Part shown: positions 16,754-25,603 of the stretch, one piece after another
Layout of the letters: every line of letters starts with the position of its first letter
Position numbering within the stretch: the first letter of the stretch is position 1
NCBI GenBank assembly: GCA_015068455.1
Contig: SVKO01000001.1
Coordinates: 241,825-305,824 of the forward strand
Length of the DNA stretch: 64,000 nucleotides
DNA from: Oscillospiraceae bacterium
GTDB taxonomy: Bacteria; Bacillota; Clostridia; Oscillospirales; Oscillospiraceae
Direction: 5' to 3'
Made by a program: the position numbers and the translations under genes
The notes under the pieces: model-generated
Told to the model about the DNA's origin: nothing
What the model saw: only the letters and a program-made list of their open reading frames with translations
The model's database searches: none

Positions 16754-17131
16754 ATGTCTACCAACCGAATCGGACGCATCAACGAGGAGATCCAGCGCGA
16801 GCTCAGCGCGCTGCTGCGCAATGTGAAGGACCCCCGCGTCCAGAAAACCATGATCTCCGTCACCCGCGTGCAGACCACCTCGGATCTGCGCTACGCCAAG
16901 GTCTACGTCAGCATGCTCGACAAGGATCAGACCAGGGAGGTCCTCAAGGGCCTCAAATCCGCCGGCGGCTGGCTGCGCCGGGAGCTGGGCGCAAGGCTCC
17001 AACTGCGCTATACCCCGGAGCTCGTCTGGGAGGAGGACACCTCCATCACCCACGGCGCCCGGATTTTCGACATTCTCGCCACCCTGGACATCCCGGAGGA
17101 TGCGCCGGAGGAGACGGGCAATGATGACTGA
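16754..17131 (+). CDS. rbfA: 30S ribosome-binding factor A
   Basis: A 125-residue KH-fold protein needed for 16S rRNA 5'-end maturation and cold adaptation. Typical family features are RIGRINEEIQRELSALL at the N-terminus, the VTRVQTT segment and SMLD. An upstream ATG at 16739 is in frame, but GGGAGG lies properly before ATG 16754 and the family begins there. The stop overlaps the next gene by 11 bp. Confidence 0.93.
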   Translation: MSTNRIGRINEEIQRELSALLRNVKDPRVQKTMISVTRVQTTSDLRYAKVYVSMLDKDQTREVLKGLKSAGGWLRRELGARLQLRYTPELVWEEDTSITHGARIFDILATLDIPEDAPEETGNDD

Positions 17132-18074
17132 GCTTGCTATGGCCCGGGCGCTGCAGGCGCTGGATCGGGCCGTGATCCTCACCCACCGCCGCCCCGACGG
17201 CGACACCGTGGGCTGCGCGGCGGCCCTGTGCCTGGGACTGCGGGCACTGGGCAAGCGGGCAGTTATCCTGGAAAACCCCGAGCTGACGGACAAATACACC
17301 CCCTATTTTGAGGGCCTGACCTGCGGCGCCATCGACCCGGACGATACCATCATCGCCGTGGACGTGGCGGCGGAGGACATGTTCTCCAAGGGCCTCGCGC
17401 TGCCCCGGCCCATCGACCTGGCCATCGACCACCACGGCACCAACTCCGGCTATGCGAAAAAGAGCCTGATCCGGTCCGACCGGGCCGCCTGCGGCGAGAT
17501 CGTCTATGACGTGCTGCGGGAGATGGGCGTGCAGATCACCGGCCGGATCGCCGAGGCTCTGTATGTGGCCATCTCCACCGATACCGGCTGCTTCCGCTAC
17601 TCCAACGTCACCGCCAACACCCTGCATGTGGCGGCGGAGCTGCTGGAGGCGGGGGTGGACGCCTATGCGGTCAACCGGAAAATGTTCGAGCTCAAGCGCT
17701 TCGCCCGCCTGCGGCTGGAGGCCTATCTCACCGAGACCATGCGCTTCTATGCCGACGGAAAGATCGGCGTATGCCTGATCCCGGCGGATATCCGCCAGCG
17801 CCTCGGTCTGACCGAGGACGACGTGGACGACATCTCCGGTTTCGCCCGCATGATCGAGGGCGTGGAGCTGGCGGCCATGCTGCGGCAGATGCCGGACGCC
17901 ACGAAGCTCTCCCTGCGCTCCGGCCGGCTGTACGACTCCGGGGCCATCTGCAAGGCCCTGGGCGGCGGCGGCCATTTCAGCGCCGCGGGCGCCAGCCTGC
18001 ATCCCGACCCCGAAAAGGCGGAACGGCAGCTTCTGGAGGCCGTCTACGCCCTGTATCCCGAATTGAGGCAGTAA
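17121..18074 (+). CDS. DHH-DHHA1 phosphoesterase, NrnA-like oligoribonuclease/pAp phosphatase
   Basis: A 317-residue DHH-family protein. The metal-binding motifs are the DGDTVG segment near residues 21-26 (usually DGDAIG), the DHHG motif near 104-107, and GGGGH of the DHHA1 domain near 288-292. NrnA degrades 2-5 nt RNA oligomers and dephosphorylates 3'-phosphoadenosine 5'-phosphate in the cytosol; the second activity is inferred. The start lies inside the end of rbfA (ATG ATG at 17121/17124), so translation is coupled. Its place before truB is conserved in Firmicutes. Confidence 0.88.
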   Translation: MMTELAMARALQALDRAVILTHRRPDGDTVGCAAALCLGLRALGKRAVILENPELTDKYTPYFEGLTCGAIDPDDTIIAVDVAAEDMFSKGLALPRPIDLAIDHHGTNSGYAKKSLIRSDRAACGEIVYDVLREMGVQITGRIAEALYVAISTDTGCFRYSNVTANTLHVAAELLEAGVDAYAVNRKMFELKRFARLRLEAYLTETMRFYADGKIGVCLIPADIRQRLGLTEDDVDDISGFARMIEGVELAAMLRQMPDATKLSLRSGRLYDSGAICKALGGGGHFSAAGASLHPDPEKAERQLLEAVYALYPELRQ

Positions 18075-18075
18075 T

Positions 18076-18948
18076 ATGCCCAGCGGGATCCTGATCATCG
18101 ACAAAAGTCCCGGCTGGACCTCCCAGGACGCGGCGGCCAAGCTCCGCGGCCTGTACGGCGAACGCCGGGTGGGCCACGGCGGGACCCTGGACCCCATGGC
18201 CACGGGGGTGCTGCCCGTTTTCCTGGGCCGGGCCACCCGGGCGGTGGAGTTCTTTGAGCACGCCGAGAAGGAATATGTCGCCGGCGTGCGCCTGGGGCTG
18301 ACCACCGATACGGAGGACACGTCCGGCGCCGTCTTATCCGAGCAGCCCGTGCACGTGGCCGAGGCGCAGGTGCGCGCCGCCGTGGAAGCCCTCGCGGGCG
18401 AGCGGGAGCAGGTGCCGCCCATGTACTCCGCCGTGAAGATCGGCGGCCGCAAGCTCTATGAGCTGGCGCGCGCCGGCAAGGAAATCGAGCGAAAGGCCCG
18501 GCGCATCACCGTCATCGAATCCGAACTACTGGACGGCGGCGGGGCGCACTGGCGCTTCCGCGTACTGTGCTCCAAGGGCACCTACGTGCGCACCCTCTGC
18601 CGGGAGCTGGGGGAAACCCTCGGCTGCGGCGGCTGCATGGAATCCCTGCGCCGCACCCGCGCCGGCTGCTTCGGCCTGGACGGCGCCCATACCATAGAAG
18701 AGATCATGGCCATGCCCCCGGAGGCGCGGCTTTCCCTGCTCCTGCCGGTGGACCGCCTGTTTTCCCGGTATCCCGCCCTTCCGCTGACAGAGAACCAGAC
18801 CCGCCGGGTCAAATGCGGCGGTACGTTCAGCCTGCCCTGTGCCGACGGGACCTATCGCTTCTACGGGCCCGACGGCGAATTTCTCGCCCTGGGCCGGGTC
18901 GAAACCGGCACGGCCTCGACCGTCAAGAGTTTTTTTGAGGTGAATTGA
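18076..18948 (+). CDS. truB: tRNA pseudouridine-55 synthase
   Basis: A 290-residue enzyme that makes pseudouridine 55 in the T-loop of nearly all tRNAs. The catalytic aspartate is Asp39 in HGGTLDPMATG; the KxGG-like RVGHGG and the RTRAGC C-terminal segments are present, with a PUA-like end. It is separated from the preceding stop by one base. It acts on the same T-arm segment that is copied downstream of tRNA-Tyr and tRNA-Val in this window. Confidence 0.95.
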   Translation: MPSGILIIDKSPGWTSQDAAAKLRGLYGERRVGHGGTLDPMATGVLPVFLGRATRAVEFFEHAEKEYVAGVRLGLTTDTEDTSGAVLSEQPVHVAEAQVRAAVEALAGEREQVPPMYSAVKIGGRKLYELARAGKEIERKARRITVIESELLDGGGAHWRFRVLCSKGTYVRTLCRELGETLGCGGCMESLRRTRAGCFGLDGAHTIEEIMAMPPEARLSLLLPVDRLFSRYPALPLTENQTRRVKCGGTFSLPCADGTYRFYGPDGEFLALGRVETGTASTVKSFFEVN

Positions 18949-18949
18949 T

Positions 18950-19861
18950 TTGCAACCTTCATCCGTCATCGCCCTCGGCTTTTTCGACGGCGTCCACCTG
19001 GGCCACATGGCGCTGCTGCGCACGGTGCGTCAGCGTGCCGATGCGCTGGGTCTGCCTGCCGTCGCCCTGAGCTTCGACACCCATCCCGACGCGCTGGTGC
19101 GCCGGACGGCCGTGCCCCTGCTGAGCACCACCGCCCAGCGGGAGCGCCTCCTGCGCGCCGAGGGACATATGGACGAGGTGCGCTTCCTCCATTTTGACGA
19201 GGAATTCATGAACATGCCCTGGCAGGCCTTCCTGGACGAGATCCTCATCGGGCAGTTCGGCGCCCGTCATCTGGTCTGCGGCTACGACTACCGGTTCGGC
19301 GCCGGGGGCGCGGGCACGGCGGAACTGCTGGCGAAGGCCTGCGCCGAACGCGGCCTGGGCTGCGACATTGTGGACAAGGTGGAGCTGGACGGGATCACCG
19401 TCTCATCCTCCCACATCCGCAGGCTGCTCGCTGCCGGCGACGCCGCCGGGGCGGCCCGCTTCCTGGGCAGGCCCTACTGCCTGACGGGCCGGGTGGTCCA
19501 CGGCAGCGCCCTGGGCCGCACCATGGACACGCCCACGGCCAACCTTGTGCCCGATCCTGCCCTGCTTCTGCCGAAACGGGGCGTATATATCACCCGGGCC
19601 CGCTGCGCCGCCGGCGAATTCGCCGCCGTCACCAATGTGGGCACCCGGCCCACGGTGGACGGGGACGGCGTGCGCGTGGAGGCCTGGCTGCTGGACTACG
19701 CCGGCGACCTCTACAACCGGGAAATCGAGCTGGACTTTTACACATACCTGCGCCCGGAGCAGAAATTTGGCGATCTGCAGGCGCTGCGGGACGAAATCAT
19801 CAAAAATGCCGATCAGGCGCGGGCCTATTTCATTGCCCGCGCGGAAAGGGAGGAATTATGA
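18950..19861 (+). CDS. ribF: Bifunctional riboflavin kinase/FAD synthetase
   Basis: A 303-residue enzyme converting riboflavin to FMN and then FAD. The N-terminal adenylyltransferase domain (about 1-175) has GFFDGVHLGH at about 9-18 and SSSHIRRLL; the C-terminal riboflavin kinase barrel (about 180-300) includes the GRTMDTPTANL segment. The start is TTG at 18950, one base after the truB stop and behind GAGGTG; no nearer ATG fits. The C-terminus overlaps the next start (ATGA). Confidence 0.94.
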   Translation: MQPSSVIALGFFDGVHLGHMALLRTVRQRADALGLPAVALSFDTHPDALVRRTAVPLLSTTAQRERLLRAEGHMDEVRFLHFDEEFMNMPWQAFLDEILIGQFGARHLVCGYDYRFGAGGAGTAELLAKACAERGLGCDIVDKVELDGITVSSSHIRRLLAAGDAAGAARFLGRPYCLTGRVVHGSALGRTMDTPTANLVPDPALLLPKRGVYITRARCAAGEFAAVTNVGTRPTVDGDGVRVEAWLLDYAGDLYNREIELDFYTYLRPEQKFGDLQALRDEIIKNADQARAYFIARAEREEL

Positions 19862-20820
19862 AAAAAACATTGATCCCCATCGGGCTTCTCGGCGCGGCTG
19901 CGCTCTTTGCCCTGCGCCGGCTCCAGCTGGCCAAGTCCTATGACGGCAGCGGCCTGATCCCCAGGGGCGACAAGATCTCCCTGGCGCTGTATCTGGTCTG
20001 CGCCCTGGCGGCGGTCCTGATCCTGGTCCTCTGCCTTCGGGAAAAGCCGGGCATTCAGAGCCCCGCAAAGCAGAATAAGCTTCGCGGCCTGCTGGCCGTC
20101 ATTGCAGGTCTTGCCCTGCTGGCCTCCTATCTGCCCCCGGCTTGGGAGGGCGGCGCGAAGCTGATCGTGCTCATTTTTGCCTTCTGCGCCTCCTGCGCCC
20201 TTGTAGTGGAGGGTCTGTACCACATGGGCGGCGCGGTGGGTTCCCTGCTGGGCGGATGCATCCTACCGGTGTACCTGGCGGCGCTGCTCATCAGCGACTA
20301 CCGCGGCTGGAGCCACAATCCTCTGGTGGCGGATTTCTGCTTCCCGCTGCTGTTCCTTGTGAGCGCCATGCTGGCGTCCTATCACCTGGCGGCCTTCCGC
20401 GTGGGCCGGGGCAAGCGCCGTACCACGGCCTTCTTCGTGGGCTGCGCCCTGCTGTTCGCCGGGCCTGTCCTGGCAGGCGGCGGCTGGCGCTCCGTCCTGC
20501 GCGCCCTGGCGGTCTGCATCTACCTGATCGCGGAGTTCTTCCCCTACCTGGACGAGCCGGAGCCCCTTCCGGAGCCCGAGCCCGCCGCGACCGAAGAACC
20601 GGCTGCCGCCGGGGAGACCGCCGAAGCGGACGCACTTGACGCATTCGATATCCCGGAAGAAATCCCCGAGGCGGCGGGCGACGCCGTGACGGAAGAAATC
20701 CCCGCGGAGGAGCTCCCCGAAGCCGCGGAAGATCCCGCGGTGACGGAAATCTCCGAACCGGCGGAGGAAGCCGCGGCGGAAATCCCCCAGGCAGGGGAAG
20801 AGATCGCCCCGGAACTCTGA
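19858..20820 (+). CDS. Multi-pass membrane protein with acidic C-terminal tail, function unknown
   Basis: A 320-residue protein not recognised as a known family. About seven hydrophobic segments occupy residues 1-235 (near 3-19, 42-60, 76-92, 98-116, 120-145, 155-175, 195-230). The rest (about 236-320) is a low-complexity tail dominated by Glu, Ala and Pro with repeated EIPEAA-like units, probably disordered and strongly negative. Translational coupling to ribF (ATGA overlap) puts it at the end of the rimP operon. Homologues with such tails are hard to assign; no catalytic motif is visible. Confidence 0.7.
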   Translation: MKKTLIPIGLLGAAALFALRRLQLAKSYDGSGLIPRGDKISLALYLVCALAAVLILVLCLREKPGIQSPAKQNKLRGLLAVIAGLALLASYLPPAWEGGAKLIVLIFAFCASCALVVEGLYHMGGAVGSLLGGCILPVYLAALLISDYRGWSHNPLVADFCFPLLFLVSAMLASYHLAAFRVGRGKRRTTAFFVGCALLFAGPVLAGGGWRSVLRALAVCIYLIAEFFPYLDEPEPLPEPEPAATEEPAAAGETAEADALDAFDIPEEIPEAAGDAVTEEIPAEELPEAAEDPAVTEISEPAEEAAAEIPQAGEEIAPEL

Positions 20821-20828
20821 TAAAAGAA

Positions 20829-20869
20829 TAAAAGCAAGCCATTGCATTTGTGCAATGGCTTGCTTTTTT
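20829..20869. terminator. Terminator ending the rimP operon
   Basis: AAAGCAAGCCATTGCA / TGCAATGGCTTGCTTT, a 16-bp stem with T-runs in both directions, shared with the convergent exchanger gene. Confidence 0.88.
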
Positions 20870-20883
20870 CTTTCCATGCGGAA

Positions 20884-21843
20884 TTACAGTGCAAACTGGT
20901 AGACGCAGAAGGCCGCGTAAATCACCAACAGGCCGATGCCCTGCGCGCGGGTGAGCTTCTTTTTCGCCAGGGCCGGGATCGTGAGCAGGGCCATGACCAG
21001 CAGCATCACCGGGATATCCACCACCAGGGAGGAGTTCATCCCCGCGATCTGCTTGGAGGCGGGCACCGGGAAGGGCCGGAGGGCCGCCGAAACGCCGGTC
21101 ACCAGCACCAAATTGAACAGGTTCGCGCCGATGATATTGCCCAGAGACAGGGCGCTGTGGCCCTTGACCAGGGCCGTGATGGCGGTGACGAGCTCGGGCA
21201 GGGAGGTGCCCAGCGCCACGAAGGTCAGGGCGATGACGGATTCCGGCACGCCCAGGGCCTGGGCGATCTTGGTGCCGTTGTCCACCAGCAGCCGGGCGCC
21301 CACGGCGATGGCCGCCGCGCCGATCACCAGCAGGAGCAGCAGCTTGACGATGCTCTCCTCCGCCTTCGTCTGCTCCGTGGCCGGGGCTGCGCTTTTCATG
21401 GCCTGCCGGACCGTGATGCCCATATAAATCACAAACACCGCCAGCAGGCAGAAGCCCGCGATCCGGGAGAACTCCCCGGCGGCGTAGGCGAAGTAGGCAT
21501 AGAGCGCCGCGGCCGCAAAGAAGAAGATCACCGGGATGCGGAAGCTGGCCCGGTCCACCTTCGACGGGCGGATGGCGCAGGTCAGGGCGCAGATCAGGGC
21601 GGTATTGCAGATGACCGAGCCGATGGCGTTGCCGTAGGCGATCTCGCCGTGGCCGGAAACGGCGGAGGTGGCGGAGACCATGACCTCCGGCAGGGTGGTT
21701 CCGATGGAGACCACGGTGGCGCCGATGAGCAGCTCCGGCACGCCGAAGCGATGGGCGATGCCGCTGGCGCCGTCGACGAACCAGTCGCCGCCTTTGATGA
21801 GAAGCAGGAAGCCCAGGAGGAACAGCAGAACGGGGATCAACAT
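20884..21843 (-). CDS. Calcium/sodium antiporter (CaCA family, YrbG-like)
   Basis: A 319-residue membrane exchanger built from two inverted repeats of five helices. The alpha-repeat signatures are GATVVSIGTTLPEV (about 42-55) and the LTFVALGTSLPELV segment (about 206-219), whose acidic residues bind Ca and Na. It should export calcium using the sodium gradient. ATG 21843 follows AAAAGGAG. It lies 55 bp after the ABC permease gene on the same strand with no terminator seen between, so it could be transcribed with it. Confidence 0.92.
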   Translation of the reverse strand: MLIPVLLFLLGFLLLIKGGDWFVDGASGIAHRFGVPELLIGATVVSIGTTLPEVMVSATSAVSGHGEIAYGNAIGSVICNTALICALTCAIRPSKVDRASFRIPVIFFFAAAALYAYFAYAAGEFSRIAGFCLLAVFVIYMGITVRQAMKSAAPATEQTKAEESIVKLLLLLVIGAAAIAVGARLLVDNGTKIAQALGVPESVIALTFVALGTSLPELVTAITALVKGHSALSLGNIIGANLFNLVLVTGVSAALRPFPVPASKQIAGMNSSLVVDIPVMLLVMALLTIPALAKKKLTRAQGIGLLVIYAAFCVYQFAL

Positions 21844-21898
21844 AGCGTTATGCTCCTTTTCAATTCATAGAAATCTACATGCCTTTGGACGCTCGGGA

Positions 21899-22855
21899 TC
21901 AGGAAAGGTTCCCGAGTGATTCATGCTGCCGGAGATTCTTTTTGCGGCGGCGGCGGGACCGCACCACCACGTAGACCATCATCACCACGGTGATGAGATA
22001 GGGAATGGTCGCGGTCAGATCCGAGCTGATCACGCCCTGCAGGCGATAGCCCAGAGCGTCGAAGAAGCCGAACATCAGCGCGGCCAGATAGGCTTTGCTC
22101 GGGTTGGCGGCGCTGAAGATGACGCAGGCGAAGGCAATGAAGCCCCGGGAATTGCTCATGTTTTCGGTGAAGGTGCCGTTGAGGTACCCCAGGGACAGGT
22201 GGGCGCCCGCCAGGCCGCAGAACACGCCGCACAGGATGCTGGCCAGCCACTGCATCCGCTCGGGACTGACGCCGGCGGTGCGCAGGGTCTCGGGCTGCTC
22301 GCCGGAGGCCCGGAGCCAGAACCCCCAGGGCGTCTTGTAGACGAACAGCCACATGAGGAGCACCAGGATCCAGGTGACGTAGACGAACACCGAATGGTGA
22401 TTCAGGATCTTGCCCAGGAAGGGGATATGGTTCAAGAAGTTCAGGTGCAGCCGGGGCAGGCTGGTGACATGGTGGCCGGAGGTGCCGGACAGGCCGAAGA
22501 TGGCCCGGGACAGGTAGGCCGTGGCGCCGGCGGCGAAGGTGTTCAGCGCGCAGCCGATGATGAACTCATCGGAGCGCAGCTTCACCACGAACAGGGCGAA
22601 CAGCAATCCGACAAGGACGCCCAGACCCACGGCAGCCAGGACGCCCAGGCCCGCCGAGGCGGTGAGATAGGAGCCGATGACGCCGACGAAGGCGCCCAGC
22701 AGGATCATGCCGTCCATGCCGATGTTCATGATGCCGGCATGCTCGGTCAGGGCGCCGCCCATGGCCGCCAGGGCCACGGGGGTGGCGCTGCGCAGCATCT
22801 GATTGAAGGTGCCGGGGGAGATGACGGTTTTGAGCAGAGACCAGAGTTCACGCAT
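21899..22855 (-). CDS. BMP-type nucleoside ABC transporter permease 2
   Basis: A 318-residue inner-membrane permease of the BPD_transp_2 (branched-chain/ribose/nucleoside) family with about nine hydrophobic helices and a conserved EHAGIMNIGMDGM segment near residues 38-50. With the preceding permease it forms the channel for a nucleoside substrate delivered by the BMP lipoprotein. It overlaps the first permease gene by 8 bp and ends in a basic tail. Confidence 0.92.
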   Translation of the reverse strand: MRELWSLLKTVISPGTFNQMLRSATPVALAAMGGALTEHAGIMNIGMDGMILLGAFVGVIGSYLTASAGLGVLAAVGLGVLVGLLFALFVVKLRSDEFIIGCALNTFAAGATAYLSRAIFGLSGTSGHHVTSLPRLHLNFLNHIPFLGKILNHHSVFVYVTWILVLLMWLFVYKTPWGFWLRASGEQPETLRTAGVSPERMQWLASILCGVFCGLAGAHLSLGYLNGTFTENMSNSRGFIAFACVIFSAANPSKAYLAALMFGFFDALGYRLQGVISSDLTATIPYLITVVMMVYVVVRSRRRRKKNLRQHESLGNLS

Positions 22856-23918
22856 TGGCCCGCACCTCCTTTGCCTTGCGCCGCGCCTCCAGGCGCCGGG
22901 CGATGGCGCTGCGCACGCCGCCCTCGGCGGCCATGAAGAAGATGACCAGCGTCTGGATGATGAGATAGATCTGATTCGGCACCTTCGCGTTCAGCTCCAT
23001 GCCCGCCGCGCCGATCTTGAGCACGGCGAACAGCAGGCTCATGGCGATGGCGGTCACGGGCTCATAGCGGGCGATCATGGCCACCATCAGGCCCTCGAAA
23101 TAATAGTCGTTGCTGACGCTGGATTTGAAGATGTGCTCCGCGCCGTAGACCCGCAGCATACCCACCAGGCCGCACATGGCGCCGGAGACCAGCATGCTGA
23201 GCAGGACGATCCGGTCGGTTTTCATGCCGGCAAAGAAGGCGAAGCGGGGATTCTGGCCGGTGAGACGGATCTCATAGCCGGCGGCGGTCTTTTTCAGCAC
23301 GTACCATACGAAAAACGCGACGGCCGCGGAGAGGAAGATGCCGGTGGAGAGATTGGAGCCGGGGGTCAGCTTGCCCAGCCAGAAGGCCTTGGGCAGGTTG
23401 CCGGTGCCGGCGACGATGTTGTTGTTGGGGTTTTTCCAGGGCCCCTTGGCCAGATACTGGCAAATGTAGACCGCCACCGTATTGAGCATGATGGTGGTGA
23501 TGACCTCGCTGACCTTGAGCTTGACCTTTAAGATGCCCGGGATGAAGGCGTAGGCGGCGCCCATGGCCATGGCGCCGAGGATCGCGCAGGGGATGGCCAG
23601 CCAGGCAGAATGCCCTTTGAGGACCACGCCGATCTGCGCCGCCACGATGGCGCCCAGCAGGAGCTGGCCCTCGCCGCCGACGTTGAAGATGCCGGCCTTG
23701 GCGCCCACGATGCACGCCAGGGCGCAGATGCACAGCACCATGGCATACTCCAGGGTGTCGCCGATGTGGCGGGCATTGGAGAAGGTGCCCCGGAGCATCT
23801 CCCCGTAGGCGCGGGCCGGGGAATAGCCCGTCAGCGCCAGCACCAGGGCCCCGATGGCCAGGGCCAGGACGATGCTGACGGACAGGGAGATCAGATAAGA
23901 GATGTTTTTACGTTTCAT
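22848..23918 (-). CDS. BMP-type nucleoside ABC transporter permease 1
   Basis: A 356-residue permease of the same family, with about ten hydrophobic helices and the equivalent GIFNVGGEGQ segment near 76-85. It is the larger of the pair, as in nupPQ-type systems. The start overlaps the ATPase gene by 11 bp, so the three transporter genes are translationally coupled. Confidence 0.92.
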   Translation of the reverse strand: MKRKNISYLISLSVSIVLALAIGALVLALTGYSPARAYGEMLRGTFSNARHIGDTLEYAMVLCICALACIVGAKAGIFNVGGEGQLLLGAIVAAQIGVVLKGHSAWLAIPCAILGAMAMGAAYAFIPGILKVKLKVSEVITTIMLNTVAVYICQYLAKGPWKNPNNNIVAGTGNLPKAFWLGKLTPGSNLSTGIFLSAAVAFFVWYVLKKTAAGYEIRLTGQNPRFAFFAGMKTDRIVLLSMLVSGAMCGLVGMLRVYGAEHIFKSSVSNDYYFEGLMVAMIARYEPVTAIAMSLLFAVLKIGAAGMELNAKVPNQIYLIIQTLVIFFMAAEGGVRSAIARRLEARRKAKEVRANA

Positions 23919-25452
23919 TGGCAGCCTCCTGGGTGCGGTCGCCGGTCATATAGTAGCCCAATTGCTCCCGGGTGACGGCGCCGGCCTCGAATTCGCCGGT
24001 GACGGCGCCCTCGTAGAGGGTGATGATGCGGTCGGAAAGCCGCAGGACCTCGTCCAGGTCGGCGCTGGAGAGCAGGATGGCGCAGCCGTGATTGCGCTTT
24101 TCCATGATGCGCTCGTGGATGAACTCCGACGCGCCGATGTCCACGCCGCGGGTGGGCTGGGCGATGACCAGGGCGGGGGTATCGAAGGAGAATTCCCTGG
24201 CCACGACGATTTTCTGCAGGTTGCCGCCGGACATGTCGCCGGCGGGGGTTTCGATGCCGCCGGAGCGCACGTCATAGCGCTCGTAGAGCTCTTTGGTATA
24301 CTGCCGGACGGCGTCCGCCTTCAGATGGAAGCCGAAGCGCAGAAAGCGCTTGTCCCGCTGGCGGCCGGTGAGCAGATTATCCGAAATGCTGGCCTCCTCG
24401 CTGACGCCGGTGCGCAGCCGGTCCTCGGGGATGTGGGCCAGGCCCGCGCCGCGGACGGCGCCGGGGTCCCTGCCCGTGACGTCGGCGCCGCACACCAGCA
24501 CCTTGCCGGAATCGGGCTTTCGCAGGCCGCAGACGGCCTCCAGCAGCTCCGACTGGCCGTTGCCCTCGATGGCGGCGATGCCCAGCACCTCGCCGGCGCG
24601 CACGCTCAGACTCACGCCCCGCACCGCCGGGAGGCCCCGGCTGTCGGAGACGAACAGATGTTCCACGACGATGGCGCTCTCACCGGGCGTTCCCTCCCGC
24701 TCCAGGCGGTCGAAGAGCACCTCTCTGCCCACCATCAGGGAAGCCAGGGAGGCCTGGGTGACGTTCTTCGTCTCCTCCACGCCCACCAGCTTTCCCTGCC
24801 GCAGGATGCCCACCCGGTCGGAGATGGCCATGACCTCGTAGAGCTTGTGGGTGATGAGGATGACGGTCATATTCTTTTCTCGCACGATGCGCCGCAGCAC
24901 CGCGAAGAGCTCGTCGGTCTCCTGGGGGGTCAGCACGGCGGTGGGCTCGTCCAGGATCAGGATGTCCGCGCCCCGGTACAGGGCCTTGAGGATCTCCACC
25001 CGCTGCTGCTCGCCCACGCCCAGATCGCGCACCTCGGCCTCGGGGTCCACCTGCAGGCCGTATTCCTCGCAGAGCTCCCGCGTCAGCGCCATGGCCTTCC
25101 GGTCGTCGAAAAAGATCCCGGCGCGCCGCGGCTCGCGGCTGAGCACGATGTTCTGGGCCACGGTGAAGGAGGGCACCAGTTTGAAATGCTGATGCACCAT
25201 GCCCACGCCCGCGGCGATGGCGGCGCGGGGCGTATGCTCCGTCACCCGTTCTCCGCGGATATATACCTCGCCCTCGGTGGGCTCGTAGATGCCGTAGAGG
25301 ATATTCATCAGGGTGGATTTGCCGGCGCCGTTCTCGCCCACCAGGGCAAACACCTCGCCCCGGCGGATCTCCAGGGAGATATCGTCGTTGGCCAGCACGC
25401 CGGGGAAGGCCATGCTGACATGGTCAAAGCGGATGATGCTTTCAGGCAACAC
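23908..25452 (-). CDS. Nucleoside/simple-sugar ABC transporter ATP-binding protein, two NBDs
   Basis: A 514-residue cytosolic ATPase with two fused nucleotide-binding domains. The first has Walker A GENGAGKST (about 39-47), a signature in the LGVGEQQRVEILKAL segment and Walker B ILILDEPTA. The second has the usual degenerate P-loop (IEGNGQSEL) and the signature SGGNLQK. This layout is typical of BMP/ribose importers (NupO/YufO-like). The start is GTG at 25452, directly behind GGAGGAGGTG; the frame shows no nearer ATG. Confidence 0.93.
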   Translation of the reverse strand: MLPESIIRFDHVSMAFPGVLANDDISLEIRRGEVFALVGENGAGKSTLMNILYGIYEPTEGEVYIRGERVTEHTPRAAIAAGVGMVHQHFKLVPSFTVAQNIVLSREPRRAGIFFDDRKAMALTRELCEEYGLQVDPEAEVRDLGVGEQQRVEILKALYRGADILILDEPTAVLTPQETDELFAVLRRIVREKNMTVILITHKLYEVMAISDRVGILRQGKLVGVEETKNVTQASLASLMVGREVLFDRLEREGTPGESAIVVEHLFVSDSRGLPAVRGVSLSVRAGEVLGIAAIEGNGQSELLEAVCGLRKPDSGKVLVCGADVTGRDPGAVRGAGLAHIPEDRLRTGVSEEASISDNLLTGRQRDKRFLRFGFHLKADAVRQYTKELYERYDVRSGGIETPAGDMSGGNLQKIVVAREFSFDTPALVIAQPTRGVDIGASEFIHERIMEKRNHGCAILLSSADLDEVLRLSDRIITLYEGAVTGEFEAGAVTREQLGYYMTGDRTQEAANET

Positions 25453-25563
25453 GCCACCTCCTCCAATGATTCATATAGTATGCTTTCCGTCACGCCGGTA
25501 CGCTCATCCGCCGCCGCTCCGCGCGGATACGGATCGCCGCGGTCCCGCGGACGGGTAAATTCA

Positions 25564-25591
25564 GCAAAAGGCTGCCGGGGGCAGCCTTTTG
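25564..25591 (-). terminator. Intercistronic hairpin between the BMP lipoprotein and ATPase genes
   Basis: GCAAAAGGCTGCC / GGCAGCCTTTTGC. There is no long T-run after it on the minus strand, so it may attenuate rather than stop transcription. Such hairpins often let the binding protein be made in excess over the membrane parts. Confidence 0.6.
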
Positions 25592-25603
25592 CTCGGTTTC
25601 ATT

